Both the position numbers and the translations under genes were made by a program. From Periplaneta americana (lineage: Eukaryota; Arthropoda; Insecta; Blattodea; Blattidae), in assembly GCF_040183065.1 (NCBI RefSeq), contig NC_091120.1, forward strand, positions 168,919,488-168,983,487: a stretch of 64,000 nucleotides of DNA. The letters are read 5' to 3'. Positions 11,515-23,838 of this stretch are shown in pieces. Under the pieces are notes generated by a model. The model did not search any database, had not been told where the DNA came from, and worked only from the letters and a program-made list of their open reading frames with translations. Position 1 is the stretch's first letter, and every line of letters starts with the position of its first letter.

Positions 11515-12100
11515 ATACTGCCTTGTTAGGATATTGTTTATCGTTTGTCGTTTGTTTGTTTGTTTGTTTTTAGTGTTATGCTTGTAAATACTCCATGAAT
11601 TTTGTAAAATTTGAAGAATGTTTGTGCTATTTGTGGGCTGAAGAAGATGGAGTATCAAGTGAAAAAAGAACACTTCCGACATATTCCTCTGTTTGAGTTT
11701 AATAGAGAGAGTTCTTAAAATTTATATTTTCCCCGCCATTCATAAAATATTTTGATATGATACCTCTTGCACCAAAGGGGAGATCTATGACTGAAACTTG
11801 ATTAATATATTTCAGTATTATTATTGTATTTGTTCTGGTAATAATGAACAGTTTGACTCATAGACACTTTGTTTTTCAGCATTAACTTCCTGTGATTGTA
11901 GGTTAGAAGACTCGAAGAGAACGCTGGGATGTAGATCTTCGGCTCCCCCCTCCTACCAATAATGCACAACACAATGTCAATACGGCGGTTGCTATCGTCT
12001 GCGATAGAACGAACTTTTTTGTTGATTTCGAGTTCGTTATTTTTTCTGGTTATTATTTGCTTATATAAGTTGTGCGAACTCTCGCTAAGTGATTTTATAT
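11515..12100. other. No recognised gene
   Basis: AT-rich, with GTTT repeats near 11545-11570. Nothing supported. Confidence 0.5.
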
Positions 12101-12694
12101 TTTATGCTCGACCATGCCGAAATGTAGTAATTATACACCTGGTAGCAGTCCTTTAATGCATGTCATTAAAGTACACATATTCATTAAAGTTCAGGTTTTC
12201 GATTATTCTCGGATATGCAATCGAAAGACAACTAGCGAAATGTCACGGAGGCTGGAAATCCAATACTGTCGCAGAAGGTTATGTTCTGTTACTATAATAA
12301 TTAGCGTTAACTGTAAATAATATTCAAATAAATTCAATTTGTCATCTCGTTTTTCAATGCCGAATTAAATTTCAAGGTTATATCAAGATTAATGTTCTCT
12401 AGGTTATATCAAGGTCAATGATATTCGTGCCTCGGAAAAAATCAATACTTTCGCGTCTGCGCACATCTCACAATTCAGGTCAGTTCCGTTCGTCACTTAA
12501 CATAACCATAACATAAAAACTTATGAATAATTTCAAGTTAGAAATATGGTCGAGCATAAAAAGTCGTATGAAACTTGTCTATAATGGTAATTAAGACGCT
12601 CGTATGAAAATTATGAAACTCGCTTGCGCTCGTTTCATAAACAAACATACTTGCGTCTTAATTACTACCATTACAGGCTCGTTGCATAATGTAC
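12101..12694 (+). mobile_element. Repeat family C with Crypton-like tyrosine recombinase fragment, copy 1
   Basis: One of three dispersed copies (also 35867-36500 and 61548-61990), running from TATGCTCGACCATGCCGAAA to GGCTCGTTGCATAATGTAC. An internal inverted pair TATGCTCGACCAT/ATGGTCGAGCATA delimits the first 450 bp; the last 130 bp forms a hairpin (GGTAATTAAGACGC with GCGTCTTAATTACTACC). Within it, frame from about 12200 reads AIERQLAKCHGGWKSNTVAE then GYVLLL and stop. HGGWKS-x-TVAE-GY matches the motif around the catalytic tyrosine of Crypton-type recombinases. The rest of the recombinase is missing. Confidence 0.6.
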
Positions 12695-12743
12695 TATTAT
12701 TTTATCACTCTTAGTTATTAGTTTATTATTGTTAATATTCTTG

Positions 12744-12745
<2 letters not shown>

Positions 12746-12802
<57 letters not shown>
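12746..12802. repeat. (ATT)n microsatellite
   Basis: About 57 bp of TTA/ATT units, continuing more irregularly to about 12830. Confidence 0.95.
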
Positions 12803-12803
<1 letters not shown>

Positions 12804-13079
12804 CATTATTATTATCATCATTATTTCTATCAGCAACATTATTATTGATGTCTGTAAGATTTATGTACTCTACTGGACTGTAGCAGAGCACGAACATATG
12901 CGCATTTCGGGTATCTATTTAAATATACGATTTCAAATGTAAATTATGAATTATGAATTATTATGAATCACGAAAAGATGAGCAAAGGGAGCGGAAGCGA
13001 CTCGAAACATTTATGCCGTATACAGAAAAAATACAATATTGGAGAAAGCACTGCAAGAAAATCGTTCTGTCGTTTCAAT

Positions 13080-13261
13080 ACACAACACCCTGTACAAAAG
13101 TTTGTGTCAATCCACAAAAGATGATGTTATGCGTCTGGCGGGATAAAGAAGGTGTCATGTACTACGAATTACTTCCCAGGAATGTAGCCATAACTGCTGA
13201 CATTTATTGCCAACAACTCAAACGCTTTGCTGTCGCAATTGAAGAAAAACAACAGATATAA
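13080..13261 (+). pseudogene. mariner transposase internal fragment
   Basis: Frame reads NPQKMMLCVWRDKEGVMYYE, LLPRNVAITADIYCQQLKRF and ends at a stop after EEKQQI. This is the mariner stretch between the first and second catalytic aspartates (family pattern: HPKK..L.VWWDWKG..Y.ELLP.N.TIN...YC.QL). W-to-R in the WWD motif and loss of both flanks show it is dead. No TIR is visible nearby. Confidence 0.8.
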
Positions 13262-14545
13262 TTATTTCATGTCCTTCTTGAATAGAATATTCGTGAAAAT
13301 GTAAAAATTTTAAATTATTCTGGGGGAAAAATCGTATTAGTTCTAATCAACTATTATGAAACTGTAAGTCTTCAATTTCGCATACTATTGTATTATTGGT
13401 TTTTTTTTTATTTTTATTTATTTATTTTTTTAATTACTCGTATATATTTAATTTTCCAATTTTGAGCCATTTCTTGTAATACCTCCTTATTGCCAATTGT
13501 TGTTAGTAAATAATGCATTTAATTCCTAAAATTTCAAGTCATCTCTTAATAATATATAGCTATTTATTGCTTTTAAAATAATGTGTTTAATAACTATTAT
13601 ATATATTTCTTCCTATAGTCATTACAGGTCGCCATTGACAAAGAGTACCTTGATACAATAAGTATAGAGAAATGTCTTGAGGCTTTATGAAACATATTTT
13701 GTTGTTACAGTGAAAAATAACAAATTGAAATAGATTGAAACACAAAATAATATACGAAATAACGTCAAGAAGATATGAATTACAGTCATGGTCCCTTTGA
13801 ATGATGCCTGAAAATAGCTATTAATCCTTTGCGTGTTTGTTTTTTAAAATAATGTGTTTAATCTGTAACTACAGTCAGTGTATTGTTATTAGTATCTCTT
13901 TGTTGTTACCTATTGCTTTAAAAAGAATGTGTTTAATTTGTAATCTTAAGTCATTTTTTCTACTATTCCTTTACTGTACTGTTTACATTTGTTTTTAAAT
14001 CTTTTGTATTGCCCCTACCATTACATATTGCCCTTCAAGAATTTCGGTATTCGTTAGTTGTAAGTCATTACTTGTGTTAAATTTTAATTATTGTAATTGT
14101 TCCTGAATCATGTATGTAACTTGTAACCGTAAATCATTGCTTGTAATATCTCTTTATTACTCTTAACTGTTTCATTGAAACTTTGTTTTATTAATCTACT
14201 ATTGATTAACTTTTTAAGATCGTGATTTACTCTGAAACGGTTAGACATTCTTGTATACCTTTTACATTGATTATTCCTCAAACATCTCATTAATCTTTAA
14301 CAGGAGCCATTCTTTCACTAATGTGCATGCTTCTACATAATTCATGTGAATTGTAACTGTGACCACTATTTCATGTTATCACTTTACTATTGTTTATTGG
14401 TTATAAAATATGTATTTTGATGCCAACTATAACCCTCATATACCTCAAGGTGAAATAGAGTTTATTAAATTGGATAATAAAAAAACACGATTATGCACGC
14501 CCGCACTCCTCTAACATGACGACGATAGTAATCCAGGAGCTTGGG
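13262..14545. repeat. AT-rich region with diverged 80-110-bp repeats
   Basis: Words close to TTAAAATAATGTGTTTAAT followed by TGTAAnTnTAAGTCATT recur near 13570, 13845, 13920, 14060 and 14130. Looks like a decayed tandem array or a repetitive LINE 3' UTR. No ORF of interest. Confidence 0.4.
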
Positions 14546-16407
14546 CAGTGTTGCCAACCCGAAAAATGAGAAAGCGCTAAACCCTTGTTCAAAAAACATC
14601 AGAAAAGCACCAGAACTTGTGTAAATAGGCCTATCGTAATGATTGTTAGTAAATACATGACATCATTTTATTTTTACTTCAATTTTTATTGTACCTGAGT
14701 TTTTAATGTACTTCACTCCCACCCCTTCTACTGATGAAGTTCAACATTCCAAGACCGCATATAGCATATAGCCTACAGTCATAGTAAAGAGTACGTTCCA
14801 AAAATATGTTCGCATTTTCCAGTGAGGTTTCAATATTGCATCATTTTCGTACAGGTACTGTCGTCCATTTGCCTACGTCGCATTCCGGTTTTCCCCACCT
14901 GCTTTTATTCGCCTCTCTGTAAAGGCTAGTAGCTGGGCTGTCTTAGCTCTTTTCTGAGAACATTAATTTCTGTTAGGAATTGGACGTCTACGTAATATTA
15001 TACAACTGTTTAAAATAACTTAAATAAAAGGGCCTCGTTAAGTAATTAACTGTCACGTGATTTCCCCCGTTTCTACGATCCTGCGACATAACCACTTGGA
15101 CGGACAGTAGATAGCATGTCTGAGTAATTTTATCTTTTCGGATCGAGCAGAAGTGAAGATTGAATTTACAGTACGTAAGGTAGGCTACTCTTTTACAGAG
15201 TAGGTACAGAATTATTTCAACATGAGTTACTAATACGAAAGACGAAACTGGTAATTGGAATTACACACATTAGAACTGAAGCCTGTATCAAAATGAACGG
15301 CCACAATTTTGAAGAATGTGTTTAAATATCCATATTATGATTATTTTTTCAATTTAACTTCATTCCCTATAATGTACGCTAATGTGCTGTAGACAGTATA
15401 ATACTATATGCACTGCATAATGAATACGTCCGCATGGACAGCTCAGTTCGTGAGTAAAAACACTCATTGTTAATACTGTACTGTATTTTGATTAAACAAA
15501 AACCTAATGAAAATTATCAAACTCAAAAGCGTGATATTTCCTAGTTTACGTAAATGGATGAACTAATTTTCTTCCCTCCTATACCTAGTAAAGTGATTTG
15601 TTTGTATATTACGCCTGAACTCCAGTCGTGGAAGGGGGGTAGCAACCGTTGATCCAAAGGTATAGCCAGGTTAATATTAGAAATGCTAGTAAAAATAAAA
15701 TGATGTCCCTGTATAATAAAACGTTGCACACTCGTTTTTACTCGTCTTACAATATTACCACACATTTAAAACAATCACTGTAGCACATTCAACTTTTTTA
15801 AAATCGCTGAGCATAGTGCGCCCTTCCCAAGATTATGAATTGTTATAATTATGTTTAATTGTTTTCACTATTTAAATTAACACTTCACTATTATGATATT
15901 ATCACACATTTAAAATAATCACTGTAGCATATTCAATTTTTTAACAGATAGAAACTAACTTTGCTGTGACAGAGATTCTACCACAGAACACCAAGACCCA
16001 AGACAGGCAAGACTCGATTGATTGCAATAATTCAATTACATGTGTACGATGGTTACAGCTAACCCCTACCCGTTACACGCATTCATGGGAATTGGGATTC
16101 CAGTCGGGGAAGCCCCTTCACAACGCTCGTGGCTTGACCCAAGGCTCGTATAGGCGGTGAACTGTGTGTGGTTTTCTTATGAGGTGACTGCAGTGGTTTC
16201 CGTTGTAACATTTTTTCCTGCATAGTCAACGAATCTATTTTTTTTTCTTAGTATTTTATCTTCTTTTCCCTAACAGCTCCAGATTAGGCACTAAAATTAC
16301 TACAAAAACACTATAGTTTCGCTAAGGCGATATTTATTTAAATTTTGCATCAGATGGCTTTCAAAAACACCAGATCTGGTGCCAAAAGCATCAAATTGGC
16401 AACACTG
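14546..16407. mobile_element. hAT transposon with exact 8-bp duplication, carrying a nested element
   Basis: Ends CAGTGTTGCCAA (14546) and TTGGCAACACTG (16407) are perfect 12-bp inverted repeats in the classic hAT form; the flanks are AGCTTGGG at 14538-14545 and 16408-16415. Family D copy 2 (14656-15711) sits inside, so the hAT itself is about 806 bp and non-autonomous. A 55-bp direct repeat (CACACATTTAAAA.AATCACTG) occurs at about 15755 and 15905. Confidence 0.92.
14656..15711. mobile_element. Non-autonomous TIR transposon, family D, copy 2
   Basis: 1,056 bp copy of the element at 6743-7828. Left end slightly decayed (CATGACATCATTTTATTTTT), right end AAAATAAAATGATGTCCCTG followed by TA. Nested within hAT 14546-16407, so it inserted later than that element. 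Confidence 0.88.
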
Positions 16408-16768
16408 AGCTTGGGTGGGAGATAATTCTATATCCATCACTAGGCTCCGTGTTCCAGCTACCTATAAACTGGAATGAAGTTGCCTTATTCGAAGTATATG
16501 TGACGTCACAGCGCAGGTACAGGTACGTTCGTATACAAAATAGTTACGCATCCTCTGCGCTCTTCCTCTAGAAAGTCAAAACCGGGACGCAGTCATAGTG
16601 AGTAGTCTTATCGATCACTGCTCTTACTAGTCGTATTATTTAAATAACTACAACTTTGTGGCTGATTGAAGGTACAGTGAAGAGGTAAAATGCCTTAGGT
16701 AAGACGCTCAAGCGTGTAATATTGCAGGGCATAGTTGAGGATATTTGAACTAACGTTTTCACTATCAA

Positions 16769-18396
16769 CAGTGGCGGTCGTGAACTTGTGGATTGGGAGA
16801 GCTGCAGTAGATTTCGGTACATACAAATTTCACTTCTTGATACCATTACTAATAAGTATAGGACTAAAATAAATGCACTGCATATCGAAAAACCAAAACT
16901 TCCTGACTTAGTTGGGAGATGTCTGTGGGACCATTTGCTAATCCCTAAGAAAAAATAATACCATCGATTTCAGTCTGAATTTCAGATCGGCAGACACTCA
17001 ACTTACAATCTACCAGTGCATTCTGAATTGTCTTAGAATAACCTTAAACAGTGGCATGTTCCAAATGACTTTTGAGAGGCTCGTTTAGATTACTCACGAA
17101 CTGTAGCAACCCACGAAACACATCAGGGTTCTTCGAATCGTTTTTTTCATCATGTCCCCTAAGGGGAAGTTCATATTGGCCACAAAATTTGATTCAATCA
17201 ATATTTTTAAAAAATAATTTCACGATTTTTTCTCACTTCTTGATTATGTTTGAGAATGTTTGTTCTGTTCGTTTCACTTAATTGCACAGCAGTATGAGTT
17301 GCGTAACATAGCCAATGAAACAACATTTTTCAGGTGAGACTGCGAAGATTCGTGCATTTTGCTTTTTAGGGGCAAATGTCCTAAATCTGTCACACCACTC
17401 CTAGTCCATGCAGCATCACCACCGAAAAGGAGGCAAGGAAAACAAAATACAGATTTTTTTTGTTCATATCCACGTAACCACAAATGCTTAGCGTAAATTT
17501 CATTGTTATACTTCCTTACATATATGCACTATTTCGGCTCGATGAAGCTTAAGTAAGATTTAAGTGGGGTAACGGACGACCCTTTAATTTCACTTCATTA
17601 CATCAATTTTCTCCGCAAGGGAAAGTTGAGAAAAATAAAATTAATATTCTGTAATTCACACACACTCATGCTTGCAAATTTGCACTGGTTAAGTTACGGT
17701 ATTAAGACGTCACACCAAAGCAACGCTCAGATATACTGATGGTCAACAATTTTCTAAAACTGGAAAAGAAGTCTCTTTCGTAGTTTACGTGCTATATCAA
17801 AAGGATTCTACTCGTGCAATCATTTTGAGTTAAGGCAAATATTAGGTTCTGCTGGAGGCTGGATATATACGTAATAATAAGGCAAAAGAGAATATTAGTT
17901 TCGTTATATTAACTCGATAAGATTCTACAACAATAAGTATGTGAAAAGAAAATAAACATTTTGTCATTAAGTTTCAAGGGAATAGAGAATCCATTTGACG
18001 CAGCATTACAATAACGGTATGGGAGGAGAGGAAAGTTCTTTTGTGGCCTGGCTCTGCAAGCTACTGCAGTGAGATATGGGTTTTAAACAGCGGCAGTTTC
18101 CCTCTGCTTCCCTTCACCTCTCTACCCCTTGACCATGCAAGACACACTCTCCATGAGCTGACCATACTGCAGAACCCAGGACGACTTTGAATGCAGTGTC
18201 AATTCCAATACAGTCGACGCGCAAAAAGTTTATGCATAAGATAATAGTACATATTCCCGGTCAGATGGAATATAAAGCAATTTGCCAATAAAAGCTGTAA
18301 CAATTCTTCTAAAAATTAAAATAAATATAATTTTTATTTTCCTGTCAAAGCAGGGAGTGCTGCAGCTCCGCAGCTCTTATGGACGAGCCGCCCCTG
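16769..18396 (-). mobile_element. hAT transposon nested in 16441-19080
   Basis: Ends CAGTGGCGGTCGT at 16769 and, read inward from the right, CAGGGGCGGCTCGTCC at 18396; flanks ACTATCAA at 16761-16768 and 18397-18404 give an exact 8-bp duplication. It carries the broken transposase 16860-17483 on the minus strand. At 1,628 bp it is about half the size expected for the ZMYM1-like hAT group, so deleted. Confidence 0.9.
16860..17483 (-). pseudogene. hAT transposase (ZMYM1-like, TTF-type finger), N-terminal half
   Basis: On the minus strand the TTF-type zinc-finger region reads MWLRGYEQKKSVFCFPCLLF then WTRSGVTDLGHLPLKSKMHE and SSQSHLKN (C and H ligands visible). After frame breaks come FCGQYELPLRGHDEKNDSKN and PDVFRGLLQF, then SKTIQNALVDCKLSV, SEIQTEIDG and GPTDISQLSQ. 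The order matches ZMYM1-like hAT proteins. Where the family has D-E-T-x-D, this copy has N-G-P-T-D, so the first catalytic aspartate appears lost. At least three stops or frameshifts. The C-terminal dimerisation domain is missing. Confidence 0.8.
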
Positions 18397-19329
18397 ACTA
18401 TCAACATAGACAACATTTCATGTAATTATGTAAAATAAACGTAAAAGCGACAAAAACAGTGCACTGAAAGACACTGCAATATCAAAAGGCACACAAAGTG
18501 TGTTGAACGTAATCCAAAAGAACCGTAAGTAGCTACCATGAAAATATGAAAATTATGAAGATATTAACTCGACGTTTAGCATAGAGGTGTTTAGCCTACC
18601 ATGATGTCTATTGCCAACATTCAAATTGATAAATTAAGTAATCTACATTTTAGGGAATTTCTAGAAAAGTACATATAAAATTAGTGGGTTTTCAATGATG
18701 AACGACATGCAATATCCTAATGAAACACGAAAAAATGGGAATATCTTGTACTACATCATGCACCAATAACGTCATGTACTATTAAAATAATTTCTTGCAG
18801 CATAAAATCATTTCTAGTGACATCCGCATATGTTCAAGTTCTGTAACTTACGAATTCACGTTATTATTCACAGCACAGATCACGACGAAAATGAACATCA
18901 TGGCTCAAACATGAGTTTACTAGTATACATTCAGATTGTCAGAAGTTGACTGTACTCCACGAACAAGCAGCGACGACTTGTTTGTTTATATCCTTACCCG
19001 TTGCATTATCTGTGTTCGGCGTACTATATACCCAATGTGTCTTTAACTTCAGTCTTTAGGTAGCTGGAATACGAAGCCTATCCATCACATTCTCTCGATC
19101 TTGCGCCCTTAGATTCCAGCTTTACAAACTTGACTTGACGATTTCTTTTAACTCCAAACTAGCAGATTTCTTCAGACGGGATCGAAAACTAGCCCAGCAT
19201 TGGCATTGAACCGTAGATAATGTAGCAGAACACATGACTTATTAATTTCTGTCTTCTATTCATCTCAAAAATTTTTGTCACAGCGAAAAAACGCTAGAAC
19301 TTCAGCATCAATTCAATATCAGCGACAAC

Positions 19330-19560
19330 TTACTTAAAAAAATTATAAAAAAACATCAGTGAGTTGATGAGAGTAAGATGGTATTTGGTGAGCTGAGTCC
19401 GATATTTCGCCATAGGATGACCCAACATTTGCCTTTATAGTTGGGAGCACTTTGGAAAAAAAAAAAGCAAATGATCAGCCGTACCAGGAATCGAACCCAT
19501 GCATGAACATTAGAGTTTGTAGGAACATAAATTGCACTGCTACACCACCACTCATTGACG
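19330..19560 (-). mobile_element. tRNA-derived SINE, minus strand
   Basis: Minus strand shows an A-box-like GGTGTAGCAGTG, a B box GGGTTCGATTCC (from GGAATCGAACCC at about 19489) and a body GGCAAATGTTGGGTCATCCT followed by CGGACTCAGCTCACC. This tail layout resembles the SINE at 63287-63565. Confidence 0.7.
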
Positions 19561-19811
19561 AAACATCCATTTTTATTTGTCACACTCTTCAATGCTATGT
19601 TTTGACGATAGAGGTCTATTAACAAGGCGAATCTGTCAGTCATAAGTTCATGTCGTCACGTGACGTAACTGAGTATCAAAGGTTGTGTTTGGCCATGACA
19701 GTACTGCCACACAAGCAGTATTATCTCGCGTCTGTATTATCTATGTACGTGTATGCCGCGCATATAGCCTTCAGTTGAGTTTATCAGTGCAAACAACACT
19801 GTCGCTCGCAA

Positions 19812-19883
19812 GCCTCCTTAGCTCAGTGGCAGAGCACTGGTCTTGTAAACCAGGGGTCGTGAGTTCAAACCTCACAGGGGGCA
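19812..19883 (+). tRNA. tRNA-Thr (anticodon UGU)
   Basis: Perfect cloverleaf: acceptor GCCTCCT/AGGGGGC (one G-U), D arm GCTC/GAGC, anticodon arm CTGGT/ACCAG with the canonical loop CTTGTAA (U33, anticodon TGT), five-base variable loop GGGTC, T arm GTGAG/CTCAC with TTCAAAC, discriminator A. CCA is not encoded, as normal in eukaryotes. A T run starting at 19890 is a good Pol III terminator. The only ordinary host-type gene I can support in the window. Confidence 0.95.
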
Positions 19884-20953
19884 AACGAATTTTTAATTTC
19901 GAAATTAAGTTATTCAGGTCGGTAAAGCGACAGTATTGTATCACAAAATCGATCCCTCGTACGTAATCTACATCGCAATAACGTAAACAAACAACTACGT
20001 ACTACTGAAATTGGTGAAAAATGAATATTTTGCGTGCCGAAAACTAATTTATTTTCATTTTTTCGCGTATTTACTTTCTCGTAATTATAAGAACAAAATT
20101 AATAGTATTCTGATAGCGCAGAAATCGATTCTTGAAATACTTCAAGCTAAAAGTATATCTTTTAGCACAAGACACTCAAACTAAAAATTGTATATTATAG
20201 GACTCATGACAATTTCTCCAAGTAGGTAATCCTTAATTTGGCCTGACTAATATTTAGTTAACGGCCTATTTATTTTTAAAGTTTTGTTAATGTGTTTTCC
20301 ATTTCTGCAACATAATTTTATTTAAAACAAGCAACACTTAACTTTAATAGTCGTTAACTACGCAATAGCAACTGGTAATGATTTTGTGTTGTAAAGCAAT
20401 GCTTTATTGGATGAAATTATTCTTTAAATTTTTTATTTGTAGAGTAAGTCATGTGTAAATAATAACCTATTACAGTAGGCCATAGACTATAAACAAAAAG
20501 TTGACAAGTGACAACTTGTAGGTGATCATTATTGAATAATAATTATTACAAAGTAAGGTTATAGTTCTAACTCTAATATTAACATCGGAAATCCGTACTA
20601 CTGCCAAGACTTTACTCCAGTCTTTTTTTAGTGTGCAGTCATATGTGATTTGAGCAATAATAAAACCAATATGTGCACTAATAAAACGAATTTTGTACAG
20701 CAAAAAAAAAATAACATAATACGTGAAATCAATAGTATAATATTCATGACAATTTGCATTGTATAAGTTACTCGATAAAATTAGAAATCAATGTCTGAGA
20801 TTTTATAATGCACTTCACAAAAGTGTATTGTGCAACATTTTTTGCACGTTCATATTTTTAAAATTGAACATACAACATATTTTGCATCGAAAATTTAGAG
20901 CAATATTATTCCAAAGCCTTCGCAAAACTACACTGTAATGGTAACTAACAAAG
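19884..20953. other. No recognised gene
   Basis: AT-rich, with two unassigned short open frames. Apart from the Pol III terminator just after the tRNA, nothing is supported. Confidence 0.5.
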
Positions 20954-21187
20954 TTGGTTATTTAGCGATGCTGTATCAACTACTCAGTTATTTAGCGTCG
21001 ATGGGATTGGTGATGGTTAGATGGGGCTGAGGATTCGCCATAGATTACCTGGTATTCGCCTCACGGTTGAGGAAAACTTCGGAAAAAAACAACCAAGTAA
21101 TCAGCCCAAGCATGAATCGAACCCACGCCCGAAGACAACTCCTGATCGGCAGGCAAGCACCTCGGCCGATTAAGCTACGCGTGGCTT
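20954..21187 (-). mobile_element. tRNA-derived SINE (family B), full length
   Basis: Minus strand: A box TAGCTTAATCGG, B box GGGTTCGATTCATG, body CTTGGTTGTTTTTTTCCGAA and ATGGCGAATCCTCAGCCCCA, tail GCATCGCTAAATAACCAA. The truncated copy at 4375-4556 is the same family. Confidence 0.85.
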
Positions 21188-21252
21188 GTTAGAAATTAAA
21201 GTCTCTTGCAATTAAGTATTAAATTACATAACTCTCAATGTTGCCTTATACA

Positions 21253-21748
21253 GTGTAAATGTCCAATTATTAAGGAGTCCTCTGAAGTTAAGTATTTTGG
21301 CATAATTTCTGACAATCGTTTAAAATAGAACAAACACATTAATTACCTTTGTAATAAATTACGTAAAATAATATATTATTTTGTTTTATTGAGGAATTAC
21401 TTGTCAATAAGTTTATTACTCACAATATACTTAACTTTATTTCAATCGGTAATTATGTATGAAATTATAGGATGGGGTAGCTTATTTAAATCCAATTTTA
21501 ATCCACTTTATTTATTACAGAAGAAAATAATTAAAATATGTCTTCATAAACTTATTTATTTTCTATCTCAAAAATTGTTTTTAGACTTTAATGTTCTTAA
21601 AATAAGACAAATTTATTATATTGTATTAATAAAATTCATACATAAAAATCGAAATAATTTTGAATTGTATTCGCATAGTTATGAAACAAAATATTGTTTG
21701 AACCAAAATGCAACACTGCTAAAGTATTTAATCACAGTAGTAATTTAG
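21253..21748 (+). pseudogene. LINE reverse transcriptase (family K), one internal stop
   Basis: A single frame from about 21253 runs KYFGIISDNRLK, stop (TAG at 21326, where the family has W), NKHINYLCNKLRKIIYYFVL, then MYEIIGWGSLF and LYLLQKKIIKICLHKL. Y-G-x-I-x-W-G and LQK-IIKIC mark the thumb region after the RT catalytic domain. The 3' UTR continues to about 22060 (CACCCCTGAGTACGAATTCT). The same family is at 1440-1862 and 38220-38765. 5'-truncated. Confidence 0.82.
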
Positions 21749-22060
21749 GCCCAAGAAATTATAACAAATTTATATTTAAATATCGTAATCTTGTCAATTC
21801 AAATAGTTCTAGTACTAAACTAAAAAAGTTATGTATGAATTTTATAAAAATTGAAAAATTGTAAATTTAAATTTATATATTCTTATTGCATAGTAAACAT
21901 AAGACAAACTGTATTATATACTTCTTAATTTCAATTCAGGAATCCACCCCTGAGTACGAATTCTACTCTTTCAGGTGCGAGCTAAAGTTTTTCTGTTTAT
22001 TTATATTTTATGTTACAATTATTAGCAAAATAAATAAATAAATTAATTAATTTATTATCG

Positions 22061-22394
22061 ATTTATTAAATTTCTAATTTCTTTGTCAATACTGATTCTT
22101 TATTATTATCCACATCTTTCCTCTATGTTCTCATTTTATTTTATTTCTATTGTTAAAGAATTGCATATTCTTACTTTGTAATTCCGCTCATGTAAATCAT
22201 TATTAATAATTATAAGATAAATTGTTTATTAATGTTTATGTGAACAAGATGCCTTGATCGGCATCCAGCCTGTGTATTTTTCTATGGGTTTAAACAATAA
22301 ATAAATAAACAAATTAGTTAATTAAGTAAATAATTAATTAAATAAATAAGGAAGCAAGCAAGTAAATAAGTGAATAAGTAAATAACTATGAAAG
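22061..22394. repeat. AT-rich, TAAA/TAAT-rich low complexity
   Basis: Irregular AATAAATAAATAA and TAAGTAAATAA runs that grade into the minisatellite on the right. No gene. Confidence 0.6.
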
Positions 22395-22850
22395 TAAATA
22401 AATAACTAAATAAGTAAGTATGTATGTAAGTTTACAAATAAGTAACTAAATAAGTAAGTATGTATGTAAGTTTACAAATAAGTAACTAAATAAGTAAGTA
22501 TGTATGTAAGTTTACAAATAAGTAACTAAATAAGTAAGTATGTATGTAAGTTTACAAATAAGTAACTAAATAAGTAAGTATGTATGTAAGTTTACAAATA
22601 AGTAACTAAATAAGTAAGTATGTATGTAAGTTTACAAATAAGTAACTAAATAAGTAAGTATGTATGTAAGTTTACAAATAAGTAAGTATGTATGTAAGTT
22701 TACAAATAAGTAACTAAATAAGTAAGTATGTATGTAAGTTTACAAATAAGTAACTAAATAAGTAAGTATGTATGTAAGTTTACAAATAAGTAACTAAATA
22801 AGTAAGTATGTATGTAAGTTTACAAATAAGTAACTAAATAAGTATGTAGG
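22395..22850. repeat. 40-bp minisatellite, about 11 units
   Basis: Units built on AAGTAACTAAATAAGTAAGT followed by ATGTATGTAAGTTTACAAAT repeat head to tail with almost no divergence; one unit near 22680 lacks 12 bp. The homogeneity implies recent expansion. Confidence 0.95.
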
Positions 22851-23838
22851 CTTATAAATAAGTAAATAAATAAACAAATAAGTAGATAAATAAATATTGG
22901 CTGACTTTCTGGATAGAATTTTTCACTCATGAGGAACGTCTGTATCGCTAGAGACGCTAGACGAAGGCATAACGCCATGACTAAGATCACGCAACTTCGG
23001 CTTAGGACTGCGAAAATCATCCCATCCGGACCGCCAAAATCGCTGCAGAAACCCCCTCGCGATTTTTATGCTTACGTTTGTCATGTGAGTACACAACATG
23101 TGATCGTCATCTGTTACCAACAGCGTGAAAAGGAGGGGAGGAAGAGGTCTCACACACATCTATATAAAACAGAAGAAAGAAAACAATGTTCGAAGGCCGT
23201 AGCTCGGCAACAGAAACATTTTGCTAGTCTTTTATTTTTAATGAGGCAAGAAGCCGCCATAGCAAACTTGTAGGACAAGTTGCAAAAGCATTCGAAGCAT
23301 CTCCACTCCTCTGCCTCAACCAGAAGCCACGGCCTTCACAGATTTTAGACTTGTTTTCATATGTGAGCGTCGAACGCTTGCAAATACTACGGTTTTTGTT
23401 ATGAATATTCATTTCCAAATGCATGCATGAAGTAAGTTACTTGCTCAAGGAGACTTTCAATCTACACGGTATAGTGATTGAGATGGAAAATTTTCCTTCT
23501 TCATTCAATATACAGCTGTACGCTCTCTTGCAGTGGCGGCTCTGGCGCAAATAAAGAGATGATTAGCCAAGAAAAGGGGATTTCCTTCTCAAAATGAGCA
23601 ACTTTCGCTCCAACCCCCAAACTGTCGTTAAATTACTGGACATGCTTTAGGCCAGTAGGCCTATTATAAATACAGTTAACTGAGTTTAACTTAACGTACA
23701 TGCCGTATTATAGACTCTCGGTTAAGTTAAACTATAGTGGAACACGATTGGTATTACTGCCAGGAAAAAAAAAGACGATCTCTGGTGTTTCATTATATTA
23801 TTGATGTTAAAATGGCCGACGCTTGTGGAGAATCTTTA
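22851..23838. other. No recognised gene; slightly GC-richer patch
   Basis: 22925-23340 is less AT-rich and has overlapping open frames on both strands (114 codons plus, 78 codons minus), none recognisable. A hAT-like terminus CAGTGGCGGCTC starts at 23532 without a detectable partner. Confidence 0.4.

Larger units (their letters stand above)
16441..19080. mobile_element. Outer TIR element, 8-bp duplication, split by a nested hAT
   Basis: Inverted ends TAGGCTCCGTGTTCCAGCTA (left) and TAGGCTTCGTATTCCAGCTA (read inward from 19080), flanked by TCCATCAC at 16433-16440 and 19081-19088. Subtracting the nested hAT 16769-18396 leaves about 1.0 kb of non-coding sequence. The 8-bp duplication suggests a hAT-group non-autonomous element. 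It contains a TGACGTCAC palindrome near 16501. Confidence 0.85.

Noticed and set aside
22395-22850. Possible CRISPR array
   Set aside because: Units are contiguous without unique spacers, in an insect-type genome: a minisatellite.
22929-23273. 114-codon plus frame
   Set aside because: No domain, with an equally long opposite-strand frame; not supported as a gene.
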